DNA of 64,000 nucleotides from an uncultured Acidobacteriota bacterium (GCA_903832055.1 CAILAC010000016.1:62001-126000); one strand, 5' to 3'. Positions 27,574 to 36,481 are shown, counted from the stretch's first letter. Numbers and translations are program-made. The notes: generated from the letters alone by a model not told the origin.

Positions 27574-27608
27574 AAAGCCCCGCCGAAGTGCTACTCCGGC
27601 GGGGCTTT
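27574..27608. terminator. Bidirectional hairpin terminator
   Basis: 12-bp perfect stem AAAGCCCCGCCG / CGGCGGGGCTTT (27574-27585 and 27597-27608) with an 11-base loop, between convergent genes. The stem itself carries the A and T runs, so it can serve both strands. Confidence 0.8.
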
Positions 27609-27636
27609 GCATTTCACATATCACGCACGTTCTTGA

Positions 27637-28623
27637 CTACTGATGGGCTGCCGCCGCATTGGCATAAACATCCACATTTGCCTTGTCGACCAACGCCGTC
27701 CCCGTATCGATGAATACCGGGAACTCAGAGAAAGCATCCACGCTGTAGTCCTTGGTCAGAGATGCTGGCTTGTTATGGAATATCTCATCCAGCTCCTTCA
27801 ATCCCACAAATCCCATCGAATAGGGCTTCTGTGCAATCGTCGCCTCGATCGTGCCATCTTTGATCTCGGCCATTGTGTCCTGCTCCACATCCCAGGCGAT
27901 AACCGTCCGGTCTGTCACTTTTTGCCTCCGCACCGCATCCGCCACCACTTTGCCTGACGAAGCTTCGAGGCACACAAACGCATTCACGCGCGCAATGCCC
28001 GTCTGCGTCAGATACTGCTGCGTGTTGTCAAAAGCATTGCGCGCATCACCCTTGATGTTGACCACGTCGAGAATCTTAATGTCCGGATGCGTCGCAAAGA
28101 TGTCCTTGAATCCCTGCAACCGCTCATCGAGATTCGGCTGTCCCGGCATCGAAAAGAACACCACATTCCCGCGCCCGCCCAGCTTCTCTACGATCCGCTG
28201 ACCGCCAAGGTGCCCGGCCGCCAGGTTGTTGGTGCCAATGAAAAACAATCGACGGCTCGTCGGTGCGTCCGAGTCAATCGTAATCACCGGAATGCCCGCC
28301 GCGATGGCCGCATCGATGCCTGGCTTCAACACCGATTCGTCCGCTACTGATATCAGAATGCCCGCAGGCTTGGCCGCGACCGCGTGGTTCAGTTCCTGCA
28401 GTTCTGCTTGCGCATCGTAGCTATCCGGGCCTGCAACCTTCACTGTGACCTTATACCGCGCGCCCGCCGCATTGAAGCCGGCAATTGCAGTCTTCCAGTA
28501 GGGCAATGAGATGTTGGCCGCGACCAGATAATAAACTTCTGAAGTCGCGTGCCGCCCGCAGCTGGTAACCAGCAGCAGGGTTGGTGAAATCAACAGTGCA
28601 GCAACTTTCTTAACCAGTGTCAT
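27637..28623 (-). CDS. Sugar-type ABC transporter substrate-binding lipoprotein (orphan)
   Basis: 328 residues, periplasmic-binding-protein type I fold of the ribose/galactose class. The lipobox region LLLVTSCG places the lipidated cysteine at residue 22. Fold markers are YYLVAANISLPYWKTAIAGFNAAGAR, AAKPAGILISVADESVLKPGIDAAIAAGIPVITIDSDAP, GTNNLAAGHLGGQRIVEKLGGRGNVVFF, VNAFVCLEASSGKVVADAVRR and VIAWDVEQDTMAEIKDGTIEATIAQKPYSMGFVGLKELDEI. No permease or ATPase gene lies nearby, so it either serves a transporter elsewhere or acts as a sugar sensor. It is transcribed convergently with the TPR gene. Confidence 0.88.
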   Translation of the reverse strand: MTLVKKVAALLISPTLLLVTSCGRHATSEVYYLVAANISLPYWKTAIAGFNAAGARYKVTVKVAGPDSYDAQAELQELNHAVAAKPAGILISVADESVLKPGIDAAIAAGIPVITIDSDAPTSRRLFFIGTNNLAAGHLGGQRIVEKLGGRGNVVFFSMPGQPNLDERLQGFKDIFATHPDIKILDVVNIKGDARNAFDNTQQYLTQTGIARVNAFVCLEASSGKVVADAVRRQKVTDRTVIAWDVEQDTMAEIKDGTIEATIAQKPYSMGFVGLKELDEIFHNKPASLTKDYSVDAFSEFPVFIDTGTALVDKANVDVYANAAAAHQ

Positions 28624-28938
28624 GTCAAAGTCCCCCAGGTTCAGTCAGTGTTAGAGATCATTCAATGCAATTACTACCGGCGAAGTCCTCGAAGTACTAG
28701 AAGTCTTCGAAGTCGTTAACCACTTCCATCAGCGTGAGCCCAGCATCGTTCCCCAAGCCAGCACAAAAGTACCGTGAAGTGTACTCCCGATAATTCGCCT
28801 TGTCCACACTCGACTTATACATTTTGTCCCTGTTTCAGGACCTCCAAGCCGGAAATGGTTTCATCCTGATGCAGGCGTCCCCGACCGGTTTCCATGCTCA
28901 ACAGATGCAACCTCCAGCGCCCCGAGTAGACTGTGTGC
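28624..28938. other. Divergent intergenic region with a 9-bp tandem repeat
   Basis: 315 bp between the divergent binding-protein and dGTPase genes. Apart from the four-unit 9-bp repeat at 28681-28716, I see no ORF, RNA gene or clear promoter box. Confidence 0.55.
28681..28716. repeat. Four tandem 9-bp units upstream of the sugar-binding protein
   Basis: Units CGAAGTCCT, CGAAGTACT, AGAAGTCTT, CGAAGTCGT share the core GAAGT at exact 9-bp spacing. The array lies 58-93 bp upstream of the lipoprotein start codon, so it could be a multi-site operator; it could equally be a simple-sequence accident. Confidence 0.6.
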
Positions 28939-30156
28939 ATGGACGGTTTTCAATCCTCGGCTCAGCCGCAAACCATGCCGTCGGCCGCTTCGCTCCGGCT
29001 GCCTGCGGGTCTCGCCGTCACCGGTACAGAAACCGATCCGCTCTCCGCGCGCGACTATCCCGAACACCCCCATCCCTATCGCTCCGCATTCGTTCGTGAC
29101 GTCGGCCGCATCCTGCACGCCAAGGCCTTCCGTCGCCTCGCCGGCAAAACTCAGGTTTTCACCCGGATCGCAGGCCGAGGCCTCGAAAGCGACCACGCCC
29201 GCAGCCGCCTCACCCACACCCTTGAGGTAGCCCAGATCGCCCGCACCGCCGCCGCTTCCCTGGGACTCAATGCCGCGCTCGCCGAGGCTCTCGCTCTGGT
29301 CCACGACATCGGTCACCCTCCTTTTGGCCACGCCGGAGAACACACCCTCGACCAAGCCCTCAGCGCCCACAACCTCGGCTTTGACCACAACCTCCACGCC
29401 CTCCGCATCGTCACCAGCTTTGAAGAACGCTACCCCGCCTTCCCTGGTCTCAACCTGACCCTCGCCGTCCGCGAAGGCATCATCAAGCACTCCCGTGATT
29501 ACAGCCCTGCCACCCATCCTGAGCTGGCCGCTTACTTTCTCGACCAGCAGCCTCCCCTCGAAGCCCAGCTCATCGATCTGGCTGACGAGATCGCATACCT
29601 CACCGCCGACCTGGAAGACGGCCTCGCCGCTTCCATCCTCAACCTCGATGAAGTTCGCGATCATATCCCCCTATTTGCAGCTCTCTATGCTGACGCAGAA
29701 CGCAGTTTTCCCGCCGCCAAACCCATCCTCCTCGCCAATGAAGCTCTGAAATCCATGCTCAACGCCCTGGTGACTGACCTCATGGCCGAGGTCGCCTGCA
29801 GCATCCAGGCCGCCGGCATCGTATCGCTCACAGAACTGCGCCAGGCCAAATCCCGCTTCGCCACCCTCAGTGAACCCATGCAGGCCCAGCGCCACATCAC
29901 CAAACGCTTTCTCTACGCCAACCTCTATCAGTCCAGCGCCCTGGAGGCCGAACATGCCCGTGCCCGCGAGGTCATCCAGACCCTTTTCTCTGCCTGGACT
30001 GCCGACCCCGCGCTGCTCCCGGCCGACCACATAGCCCGCGCCCGAGAAGAGGGAGTCCCCCGCGCGGTCGCCGATTACATCGCCGGCATGACCGATTCCT
30101 ATATCGAACAGGCCTGTGCCGCACACCACTCTGGAAGCAGTTTGCCTCAAACCTGA
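28939..30156 (+). CDS. dgt: Deoxyguanosinetriphosphate triphosphohydrolase-like protein
   Basis: 405 residues from ATG 28939. HD-superfamily phosphohydrolase that removes triphosphate from dNTPs. Motifs: RRLAGKTQVF, DHARSRLTHTLEVAQIARTAA (first metal histidine), LVHDIGHPPFGHAGE (HD pair), LEAQLIDLADEIAYLTADLEDG (final aspartate). Length and order match the dGTPase type-2 subfamily. Monocistronic by position. A GTG two codons upstream is an equally possible start. Confidence 0.93.
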   Translation: MDGFQSSAQPQTMPSAASLRLPAGLAVTGTETDPLSARDYPEHPHPYRSAFVRDVGRILHAKAFRRLAGKTQVFTRIAGRGLESDHARSRLTHTLEVAQIARTAAASLGLNAALAEALALVHDIGHPPFGHAGEHTLDQALSAHNLGFDHNLHALRIVTSFEERYPAFPGLNLTLAVREGIIKHSRDYSPATHPELAAYFLDQQPPLEAQLIDLADEIAYLTADLEDGLAASILNLDEVRDHIPLFAALYADAERSFPAAKPILLANEALKSMLNALVTDLMAEVACSIQAAGIVSLTELRQAKSRFATLSEPMQAQRHITKRFLYANLYQSSALEAEHARAREVIQTLFSAWTADPALLPADHIARAREEGVPRAVADYIAGMTDSYIEQACAAHHSGSSLPQT

Positions 30157-30220
30157 TTCCTCCTTAAAAGAAATTCTTTACAAGACCTGTCACAAAGGCC
30201 CGAGGAAATGTACTACTCCC

Positions 30221-30240
30221 ATGTCAGCAGTTTCTGACAT
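30221..30240. promoter_or_regulatory. Inverted repeat in the leader of the serine-hydrolase gene
   Basis: ATGTCAG / CTGACAT, a perfect 7-bp inverted repeat with a 6-base spacer, 34-53 bp before the start codon at 30274. It could be an operator or a leader hairpin. Confidence 0.35.
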
Positions 30241-30273
30241 ACTTCTGTGCACCTCCCCCTCGGAGACCCCAAA

Positions 30274-32646
30274 ATGAATCTGCAAAATCCGGCACTCGCC
30301 TCTTCGACAGAATTTGCGGCTGAATCCTCGCCGCGCAGCATCACCCCTGTAACCCACCCCTCACGCACCATCGGCTTTGCCGTTCTGCTCACCGTGCTTG
30401 CTTTCTGCTTCCCTGCATTTGCGCAGGAACTGCAACCGGCCCTCAACACTCCCCAGGCCGCACCCAAAACCGACGGCTACGGCACCGACGTCTACTCCGA
30501 CACCGTTGTCCATGTAGCCCCGCACGCTCCCGTTCCGTTCACTGATACACCCCGTCGCAGCACCCAACCCGATCAGCAACTCCTTCCCGACCAGATGCAC
30601 CTCAGCGGCCAGGGCATTCGCGACGACTTTGACAACAACGTTCCCACCGCATGGTGGATGTACACCGGTCAGACCCCCGCTCAAGTTTCTACAATCCTTA
30701 CCAACGACCAGGCCCGGATCATCGACCTCGAGGTAGACTCCGTCTCTCCCTTTACCCTGACCGTGACTCTCGTCAAGAACACAGGCACCTACGCCAAGGG
30801 CTGGTGGTGGTATTACGGCTTGACTCAAGACCAGGTCTCAGCGGCCCTCACAACCAATAACGCCCGGCTCATCTCGCTCAAGGCCTACGACAGCGGCGGC
30901 GGCCAGATTCGCTTTGCCGTCGTCATGGTCCCCAACACCGGCGTGGACGCCAAGGCGTGGTGGTGGTATACCGGCCAGTCTGTCTCTTCACTTTCAAGCC
31001 TTCTTCAGTCAAACAACGCGCGGCTGATTCAGGTTGATCCCTATGTATCTGGTGGCCAGACCGTTTACACCGCCATCATGATCAGCAACACAGGGGCCGA
31101 CAAGCAGGCCTGGTGGTGGTATATCAATATTTCTGGCAGTGCGCTTTCTAACGCTGTTAACCAGAACAGGGCACGCATCTTCTACCTCACCGGAAATGCC
31201 GACGGCACTCTCAACGCCATCATGGAAGGATGCACGACCAACTGCTCAGAGTGGTGGTATTACTACGGCACCCAGGCCCAGGGGCTGCTCAACGCCGCTC
31301 TGCAAAACGGTGCGCGCATGGTCAACTTTGACAGCTACCCCGGCTGCGGTGGACGATGCTATGCCGGCGCAATGATCAACAACTCCAACGCCATCACCAC
31401 TCGTGTCGGCAATATCATCCGGTCCGGCGGTGTCATCGGCACCGAGGGGCTTTACCTCAAGCAGGTGGGTGGCCCCGTTTTGGCTGGCCTCGAAGATTGG
31501 GCCGTCTTTGAACCCGCCAGTACCATCAAGGTCATCGCCAACCTTTACTCGCAACGCCAGATTCAAAAGCTTGCTGTCGGCGAGAAAACCCCCATCACTC
31601 ACTACATCAACGGTCCGGGAAGCTGCCCCAATCCCCCACTCGTGAGTGGAACCGAGTCACTCTCCACCGCCCAGCGCGAGATGATGTACCACTCAGACAA
31701 CACCCGCACCCGCGAAATCACCGACTACTTCGGCGATGCCAACATCAACGCCTACGCCGCGAGCATCGGTGCAACCAACACCACCATCAACCACATCATC
31801 GGCTGCGGCGGACCTACTCCTGACACCCTCACCCTCGACGACGCTGGCAAAATATACGAGGGCGTCGCCAATCAGACACTGCTCAGCGGTAGGAACCGTG
31901 GCATCTTCTACAGCAACATGGCTGGCCGCGCCCAATTCCAATCCGAGGGCTACGACTGGACTGGCCTCTGGTCCACAGACATTCCCAACATCATCAACCA
32001 GGTTGCTCCAGCCGGCTATACCGCCGCACAGAAGACCGCCTACTACAATTCCATGAACCTCGCCTACAAGGCCGGCAACTACCTCTTCTGCGGCAACAAT
32101 GCCTGCACCAACGTCACAGAAGACATCTCCATTGCCGGCTGGTTCCAGCTTCCCTACTGCACCGCAACCGGCACCACCTATCACGGTTATGTCTTCGGTG
32201 TCATGTTCTCGAATGAGCCCAACACCGGCTACTTCCAGGGCAAGGTCACTCCCGCAGACGCCAACTTCACTGCCTCCAAGGCAGAGCTGCTCCGCGAACA
32301 GATCAAGGCTGGCATGACCTCCTGCCTCAACAAGTCACTCAACACTCTCACCTGGAGCCCCGCAGATCTTGTCTTTGCCAACACTACCGTCGGCCAAACC
32401 ACCGCTGCTCAGGTCGTCACCCTTACCAACAACCAGCTCGTTGCCGCCACCGGCCTCGGCGTCTCCTTCTTCGGGGATTTCACCCTGACCCACAACTGCC
32501 CGGCCACGCTCGCAGTCGGCGCATCCTGCACCATCAACGTCAAATTCGCACCCACGGTAATCGGGGAACGCACCGGCTCCGTCGTCATCACCGACAGCGG
32601 CACGGGCCAACCCCAGACCATCCAACTCACCGGCACCGGCCAGTAG
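30274..32646 (+). CDS. Secreted polyglycine-hydrolase-like protein: WW-type tandem repeats, beta-lactamase-like serine hydrolase, choice-of-anchor D
   Basis: 790 residues from ATG 30274 (CGGAGA upstream). Signal peptide to about residue 50. Residues 126-370 hold five repeats of about 50 residues, each opening with a WW/WWW-Y motif (near 127, 177, 229, 280, 327) and ending in a beta strand, resembling the bacterial tandem repeat domain found before polyglycine hydrolases. A class A beta-lactamase-like domain follows: EPASTIK gives the SxxK pair S416/K419, and YHSDN at 472-476 gives the SDN motif. Residues from about 695 form a choice-of-anchor D domain (FTLTHNCPATLAVGASCTINVKFAPT). Fungal members of this architecture are endoproteases that cleave glycine-rich linkers; here the activity is inferred. 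A beta-lactam-hydrolysing role is less likely because of the repeats. Confidence 0.8.
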   Translation: MNLQNPALASSTEFAAESSPRSITPVTHPSRTIGFAVLLTVLAFCFPAFAQELQPALNTPQAAPKTDGYGTDVYSDTVVHVAPHAPVPFTDTPRRSTQPDQQLLPDQMHLSGQGIRDDFDNNVPTAWWMYTGQTPAQVSTILTNDQARIIDLEVDSVSPFTLTVTLVKNTGTYAKGWWWYYGLTQDQVSAALTTNNARLISLKAYDSGGGQIRFAVVMVPNTGVDAKAWWWYTGQSVSSLSSLLQSNNARLIQVDPYVSGGQTVYTAIMISNTGADKQAWWWYINISGSALSNAVNQNRARIFYLTGNADGTLNAIMEGCTTNCSEWWYYYGTQAQGLLNAALQNGARMVNFDSYPGCGGRCYAGAMINNSNAITTRVGNIIRSGGVIGTEGLYLKQVGGPVLAGLEDWAVFEPASTIKVIANLYSQRQIQKLAVGEKTPITHYINGPGSCPNPPLVSGTESLSTAQREMMYHSDNTRTREITDYFGDANINAYAASIGATNTTINHIIGCGGPTPDTLTLDDAGKIYEGVANQTLLSGRNRGIFYSNMAGRAQFQSEGYDWTGLWSTDIPNIINQVAPAGYTAAQKTAYYNSMNLAYKAGNYLFCGNNACTNVTEDISIAGWFQLPYCTATGTTYHGYVFGVMFSNEPNTGYFQGKVTPADANFTASKAELLREQIKAGMTSCLNKSLNTLTWSPADLVFANTTVGQTTAAQVVTLTNNQLVAATGLGVSFFGDFTLTHNCPATLAVGASCTINVKFAPTVIGERTGSVVITDSGTGQPQTIQLTGTGQ

Positions 32647-32667
32647 CTGCCAACCAGTCTCCCCCGC

Positions 32668-32711
32668 AAAAGCAAATGCCCGGCCTGCACCCAGGTCGGG
32701 CATTTGCTTTT
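32668..32711 (+). terminator. Strong terminator after the serine-hydrolase gene
   Basis: 15-bp perfect stem AAAAGCAAATGCCCG / CGGGCATTTGCTTTT (32668-32682 and 32697-32711), 14-base loop, 21 bp past the stop, ending in a T run. The flanking A run lets it work on both strands. Confidence 0.85.
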
Positions 32712-32734
32712 CTCCCTCAAATCACTTCGGTCTG

Positions 32735-32771
32735 CGGGTGCCCCCGGTCTCGATTCTGAGACCGGGGTTTT
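32735..32771 (+). repeat. Dispersed hairpin element, copy R3
   Basis: CGGGTGCCCCCGGTCTCGAT then TCTGAGACCGGGGTTTT; it is R1 with a GATTCT instead of GCTTCT loop. It lies next to a strong terminator between convergent genes, so a purely terminator role would be redundant here. Confidence 0.85.
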
Positions 32772-32827
32772 CACAAAAAGCTGAAACCACAAGCCTCTTC
32801 TTGCATTTTTCGAGGAGTGAGCTTCCC

Positions 32828-33862
32828 CTACTGCACCTTGCCCGAGGGCCGCAGCCGCCGCAAATCCAGCGCGCACTCCACTGCGTTCTGCGCCGCCAGC
32901 CGCAGATTGTCGCTCGCCGCAAACAGCCAGAACCGCTTCGTCTCACCGCTCAGCCGGTCTACCGGGGGCTCGGGCTTCAGCCAGATCAGCACATCATTCT
33001 GCCCTGCAGCCGCCAGATTTGACGGCGAATCCGTCTCCTCCAGCACCAGATCCATGTGCTCCCCGCCAAGCGCGTCTTCAATCAGCGCCAGCGGAACTGC
33101 TCGCTCAAGCTCAATGCAGATTGAGAACGTATGCCCGTGAAACACCGGCGCATGCAGCAGTTGCAGCCGAATTTCCGGCAGCCGGTCTCCAGCCAGCGCC
33201 GCGTAGTGCCGCCTGATCCGCCCCTCAGCCCGCGTCAGGCTCGCTGTCGCACTCTCTCCAAAACTCGAAAGCGTGTTGTACGCCACCTGCGTATCAAAAA
33301 CAGCCCGCGGCATGGTTTGAAAGCTCAGCAAGCTCACCGTCTGCTGGTGCAGCTCATCCAATCCATCCTTGCCATACTCTGAAGCTGGCTGCAACACCGT
33401 CGCCGATGCAAACCGAATTTCCGCCGCATCCTGCAAGCGGTCCATCAGCAGCGCCAGTGCAACCGCCGCTGCATGCGCCGGCACCACCGCCTTCGTCAGC
33501 AGATCCGGCATCCCCATCACTTCGCTGATCCACGGCGCACGCACCAGCACCCCCGGCTCTTCGTCCAAAGTGCCACTCAAATCAAGTACCGTCGAACCAG
33601 CCCGGAGCGCATGCCGCCAGTAACGCCGCGTCATTTCCTCACTGCCGGCAAAAAACGTAAAGTCGATCTCCTCAAACGATCCTTCACCAATCGCCTGAAT
33701 CACCGTGACCTCATCGCCCACCTGCTCCAGGTTGCCCTGCGCCTCCTGCTCATCGAGCAGCAAAAAACTCGCGCCCGCCAGCGGCGACTCAGTCAGACAC
33801 TCCTTCAATTCCTTGGCCAGCAGCGAAGAAGCTCCAGCAATCGCAATCTTGTATTCAGCCAT
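32828..33862 (-). CDS. Aspartate-semialdehyde dehydrogenase-like protein lacking the catalytic cysteine
   Basis: 344 residues with the Asd/ArgC plan: N-terminal Rossmann start (YKIAIAGASSLLAKELKECLTE), FAGSEEMTRRYWRHALRAGSTVLDLSG, and a dimerisation half with the conserved histidine segment (LLHAPVFHGHTFSICIEL). Where true Asd has the cysteine in N-x-N-C-S/T, this protein reads VVPAHAAAVAL, so the thioester-forming residue is absent and dehydrogenase activity is unlikely. It resembles USG-1-type Asd paralogues. It starts 3 bp after pssA and is the last gene of a psd-pssA operon, suggesting a non-catalytic or altered role tied to that unit. True lysine/threonine-pathway Asd presumably lies elsewhere. 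Confidence 0.8.
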   Translation of the reverse strand: MAEYKIAIAGASSLLAKELKECLTESPLAGASFLLLDEQEAQGNLEQVGDEVTVIQAIGEGSFEEIDFTFFAGSEEMTRRYWRHALRAGSTVLDLSGTLDEEPGVLVRAPWISEVMGMPDLLTKAVVPAHAAAVALALLMDRLQDAAEIRFASATVLQPASEYGKDGLDELHQQTVSLLSFQTMPRAVFDTQVAYNTLSSFGESATASLTRAEGRIRRHYAALAGDRLPEIRLQLLHAPVFHGHTFSICIELERAVPLALIEDALGGEHMDLVLEETDSPSNLAAAGQNDVLIWLKPEPPVDRLSGETKRFWLFAASDNLRLAAQNAVECALDLRRLRPSGKVQ

Positions 33863-33865
33863 GCT

Positions 33866-34966
33866 CTACGAATTCCCGTCCAAATCTTCTTCTCCCCGCG
33901 CGCCTGACTGTTCATGCGCCGGAGGGTGCTCTTCCATCGGTTCCCAGGCATTGTTGCGGCGGTCCATCTCTTCCCAACCCTCGCGCACACTTTCGTCGGG
34001 TAACTGAGAATGATGATCCTGCGAAAATTGCGGCCCCACTGACGCTGCGGTTTCCCCTCCATCTGCGGCAGAGGTGGGCATCTGTCGCCTCTGCCGAGAC
34101 CACGAGTAAGCTGCCCGTGCCCATATCCCCGAGAACATGTACACCAGCGCCAGAAAAAACAGCGCACCACGCGAAAAACGAATCAGCACAAAGGCCCCAA
34201 TCGCCAGCAGAGCAATCAACTGAAACGGCTGCGTCCGCGATAGATTGATTTCCTTGCCCGACCAGAAGCGCCACGTGCTCACCATCAGGAATCCCAGCAG
34301 CCCCACCAGGCAGACCCACAGACTGGCCAGCCACCAGTTCGGTATCGGAATCCCATAGCAACAATGCACGGTCGCGCCAATCAATCCCGCCGCAGCCGGT
34401 ATCGGCATGCCCACAAAATACTTCCGCTCGGGTCTGCCCGGATTGCCGAGCCCGGAAAGGCCGCTTACTGGAACTTCCGGCTCTGGATCGTGACTGATAT
34501 TGAACCGCGCCAGCCGCGAAGCCCCGCACAGCAGATATAGAAAGCAGACAAACGAGCCAATCTGCAGCAGCGGCGTGCGCACCTGCGCGCTGATCGTCAC
34601 CGGCAACGAGTGAAAACCCCAAACAAACGCAAGCAGGCTGGGTGCCACGCCAAAGGTGATCGCGTCGGCCAGCGAATCCAGCTCCTTGCCAAATTCACTC
34701 GTGGTATTGGTCATCCGTGCAATGCGCCCATCAAGTGCGTCAAACGGAATCGCGATGCAGATCGCGATCGCCGCCCAATCCAGATGCGACGCAGCGGCAC
34801 CGTTGGCCGTCAGCGAATCCATCGTCTGGGTAATCGCAAAATACCCCAGCCCGATGCTACCGGCGGTAAACAGCGATGGCAGCAGATACATTCCTCGCCG
34901 CACCCGGGCAGCACGCTTGTGCGCCTCGGCCGGCGTCCTCCGCGTGGCACCCGAAAAGCGGTTCAT
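33866..34966 (-). CDS. pssA: CDP-diacylglycerol-serine O-phosphatidyltransferase
   Basis: 366 residues. Integral membrane enzyme making phosphatidylserine from CDP-diacylglycerol and serine. The CDP-alcohol phosphotransferase motif is complete: DGRIARMTNTTSEFGKELDS, followed by LAD (D-G-x2-A-R-x8-G-x3-D-x3-D). About seven to eight hydrophobic segments follow. The C-terminal 80 residues are hydrophilic and low in complexity (QRRQMPTSAADGGETAAS to the end), an extension beyond the enzyme core. ATG 34966 overlaps the psd stop by one base (TGATG), so the two steps of phosphatidylethanolamine synthesis are translationally coupled. Confidence 0.94.
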   Translation of the reverse strand: MNRFSGATRRTPAEAHKRAARVRRGMYLLPSLFTAGSIGLGYFAITQTMDSLTANGAAASHLDWAAIAICIAIPFDALDGRIARMTNTTSEFGKELDSLADAITFGVAPSLLAFVWGFHSLPVTISAQVRTPLLQIGSFVCFLYLLCGASRLARFNISHDPEPEVPVSGLSGLGNPGRPERKYFVGMPIPAAAGLIGATVHCCYGIPIPNWWLASLWVCLVGLLGFLMVSTWRFWSGKEINLSRTQPFQLIALLAIGAFVLIRFSRGALFFLALVYMFSGIWARAAYSWSRQRRQMPTSAADGGETAASVGPQFSQDHHSQLPDESVREGWEEMDRRNNAWEPMEEHPPAHEQSGARGEEDLDGNS

Positions 34967-35601
34967 CAACGGCCTGCCCCGTCCGGCTGCGGCATGACGG
35001 CGAGCACGGACGCTCCGCCCTTCACCCGCATACGCGGTTTCACCTGCATCACTGCCTCAATTGGCAGCAGTACATCCACGCGCGAGCCAAACTTGATCAG
35101 TCCAACCCGCTGTCCTCGATCAAGTCGGCTGCCCACGACCGGGTTGAAAACAATCCGCCGCGCCAGCAAACCGGCAATCTGCTTGAATGTCACTTCCACG
35201 CCGTCGTCCCCGCGCACCGTGACGATATTCTGTTCGTTCTGGTCCGCCGACGCCGGGTTCATCGCATTCAGATACAACCCCTTCTGATAGCGAACCTCAG
35301 TAACCATCCCGCCAATCGGCGTGCGGTTCACATGGACGTCAAACACACTAAGAAAGATGCTGATCCGCTGACGAGGGCCTGCAGGCGTCTCAATGCGAAC
35401 CGTCTCCGTCACCAGCCCGTCTCCGGGAGACACAACCAGCCCCGGCCCTTCCGGAATAGACCGCTCCGGGTCCCGGAAAAACCACAGGAAAAAAGCAGCC
35501 AGCAGCAAAGGCACAAGCGCCAATGGCCAGCTCGTCAGCCATAACAAGAGACCAGCCGCAATGACCAGTCCCAGTCCGTAGAAATAACCGTCTTTTACCA
35601 T
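34966..35601 (-). CDS. psd: Phosphatidylserine decarboxylase proenzyme (short type)
   Basis: 211 residues, matching the short PSD-A class. It converts phosphatidylserine to phosphatidylethanolamine at the inner membrane using a pyruvoyl group made by self-cleavage. The cleavage motif is [13 protein letters not shown], with cleavage expected between G and S. Other markers: an N-terminal membrane hairpin ([31 protein letters not shown]), [19 protein letters not shown] and [16 protein letters not shown] with the catalytic histidine. It heads the psd-pssA-asd-like operon. Confidence 0.95.
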   Translation of the reverse strand: MVKDGYFYGLGLVIAAGLLLWLTSWPLALVPLLLAAFFLWFFRDPERSIPEGPGLVVSPGDGLVTETVRIETPAGPRQRISIFLSVFDVHVNRTPIGGMVTEVRYQKGLYLNAMNPASADQNEQNIVTVRGDDGVEVTFKQIAGLLARRIVFNPVVGSRLDRGQRVGLIKFGSRVDVLLPIEAVMQVKPRMRVKGGASVLAVMPQPDGAGR

Positions 35602-35702
35602 AGTTTCAAACGCAATGGTCCCAGACGATTATACGGGCGTAAAGTCCGCAAATGCAGGCTCGTCACTCCCGCTCCGCTATCCTGCCTTGCTTTGAATCGC
35701 CG

Positions 35703-35912
35703 TCAGACCTGAACCGTCACCCGATGTTGAATTGCAGAAATGAGGTCCTTTGCGTGAAGCTTCAGCTTCTTCAGTCGCACCTCTTCCATTTGTTCTTCCG
35801 CTGAAAGATAAGGCTTGGTCACCAATTCGTTCAAGCGCAGAGAATACCGCTGATGCTCGTTATGCAACCGCGCAATCTCCGCGCTCAATTCCACTTCGAT
35901 TGGTTCATCCAT
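35703..35912 (-). CDS. YdcH/DUF465 family small coiled-coil protein
   Basis: 69 residues from ATG 35912, which has GAGGTG at good spacing; the longer frame has no ribosome site. The sequence ARLHNEHQRYSLRLNELV, then YLSAEEQMEEVRLKKLKLHAKDLI, is the YdcH/DUF465 signature, a short helical hairpin of unknown function. It sits between the rimI and psd genes on the same strand, about 118 bp from rimI. Confidence 0.85.
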   Translation of the reverse strand: MDEPIEVELSAEIARLHNEHQRYSLRLNELVTKPYLSAEEQMEEVRLKKLKLHAKDLISAIQHRVTVQV

Positions 35913-36029
35913 TTGGCACCTCGTTTGTGATGGAACACTCATGTATACGCCCGATGAATTCTTCCCTGCAAGCGGCTTTCGCGCATTCAATGACCAAAGT
36001 GTGGAAAACCGGTACATTTGCCCGCTCAG

Positions 36030-36479
36030 CTAGAGCTCCATTCCCATCACGACCGCATCGTCCACCGGATGCTGGTAATACTTCCGTCGCCGCCCCCGCT
36101 CTCGAAACCCCATTCCCTTGTAGAGTGCCACCGCACGCTCATTGGATGCCCTGACCTCCAGCGTCATCTCCTCCGCATCGCGAGCCTTGGCCGCAATCAT
36201 CAGTTCCCCCAGCAACTCCCGCCCCAGACCCTTCCCCTGGGCCAAACCTTCGACGCAAATCGTCTCCAACTCCGCCGTGCCTTGCACAATCTGCGCCACC
36301 GCAAATCCCGCTACCCCGCCGTCAACCTCTGCGACTAGCGCAATCCGCTGCGGCACGCTTCCCGGCTCAATTGCCTTCGTATAGGCTTCGATTGCCCAAT
36401 GTGGAGCACTCGCCAGCGAATCGGCAATCGCCAGCACAGCCGCCAGATCCTCCTCCTTCATCGCCCGCAAATGCACCAT
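36030..36479 (-). CDS. rimI: Ribosomal-protein-alanine N-acetyltransferase
   Basis: 149 residues. GNAT enzyme acetylating the N-terminal alanine of ribosomal protein S18. Motif A: ICVEGLAQGKGLGRELLGELMIAA; motif B: LEVRASNERAVALYKGMGFRERGRRRKYY, which is characteristic of RimI. It lies 2 bp after tsaB, the usual bacterial partner order. Confidence 0.92.
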   Translation of the reverse strand: MVHLRAMKEEDLAAVLAIADSLASAPHWAIEAYTKAIEPGSVPQRIALVAEVDGGVAGFAVAQIVQGTAELETICVEGLAQGKGLGRELLGELMIAAKARDAEEMTLEVRASNERAVALYKGMGFRERGRRRKYYQHPVDDAVVMGMEL

Positions 36480-36481
36480 CC

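Noticed and set aside
28681-28716. Short repeats considered as a CRISPR array
   Set aside because: Units are 9 bp with no spacers, and there are no cas genes in the window.
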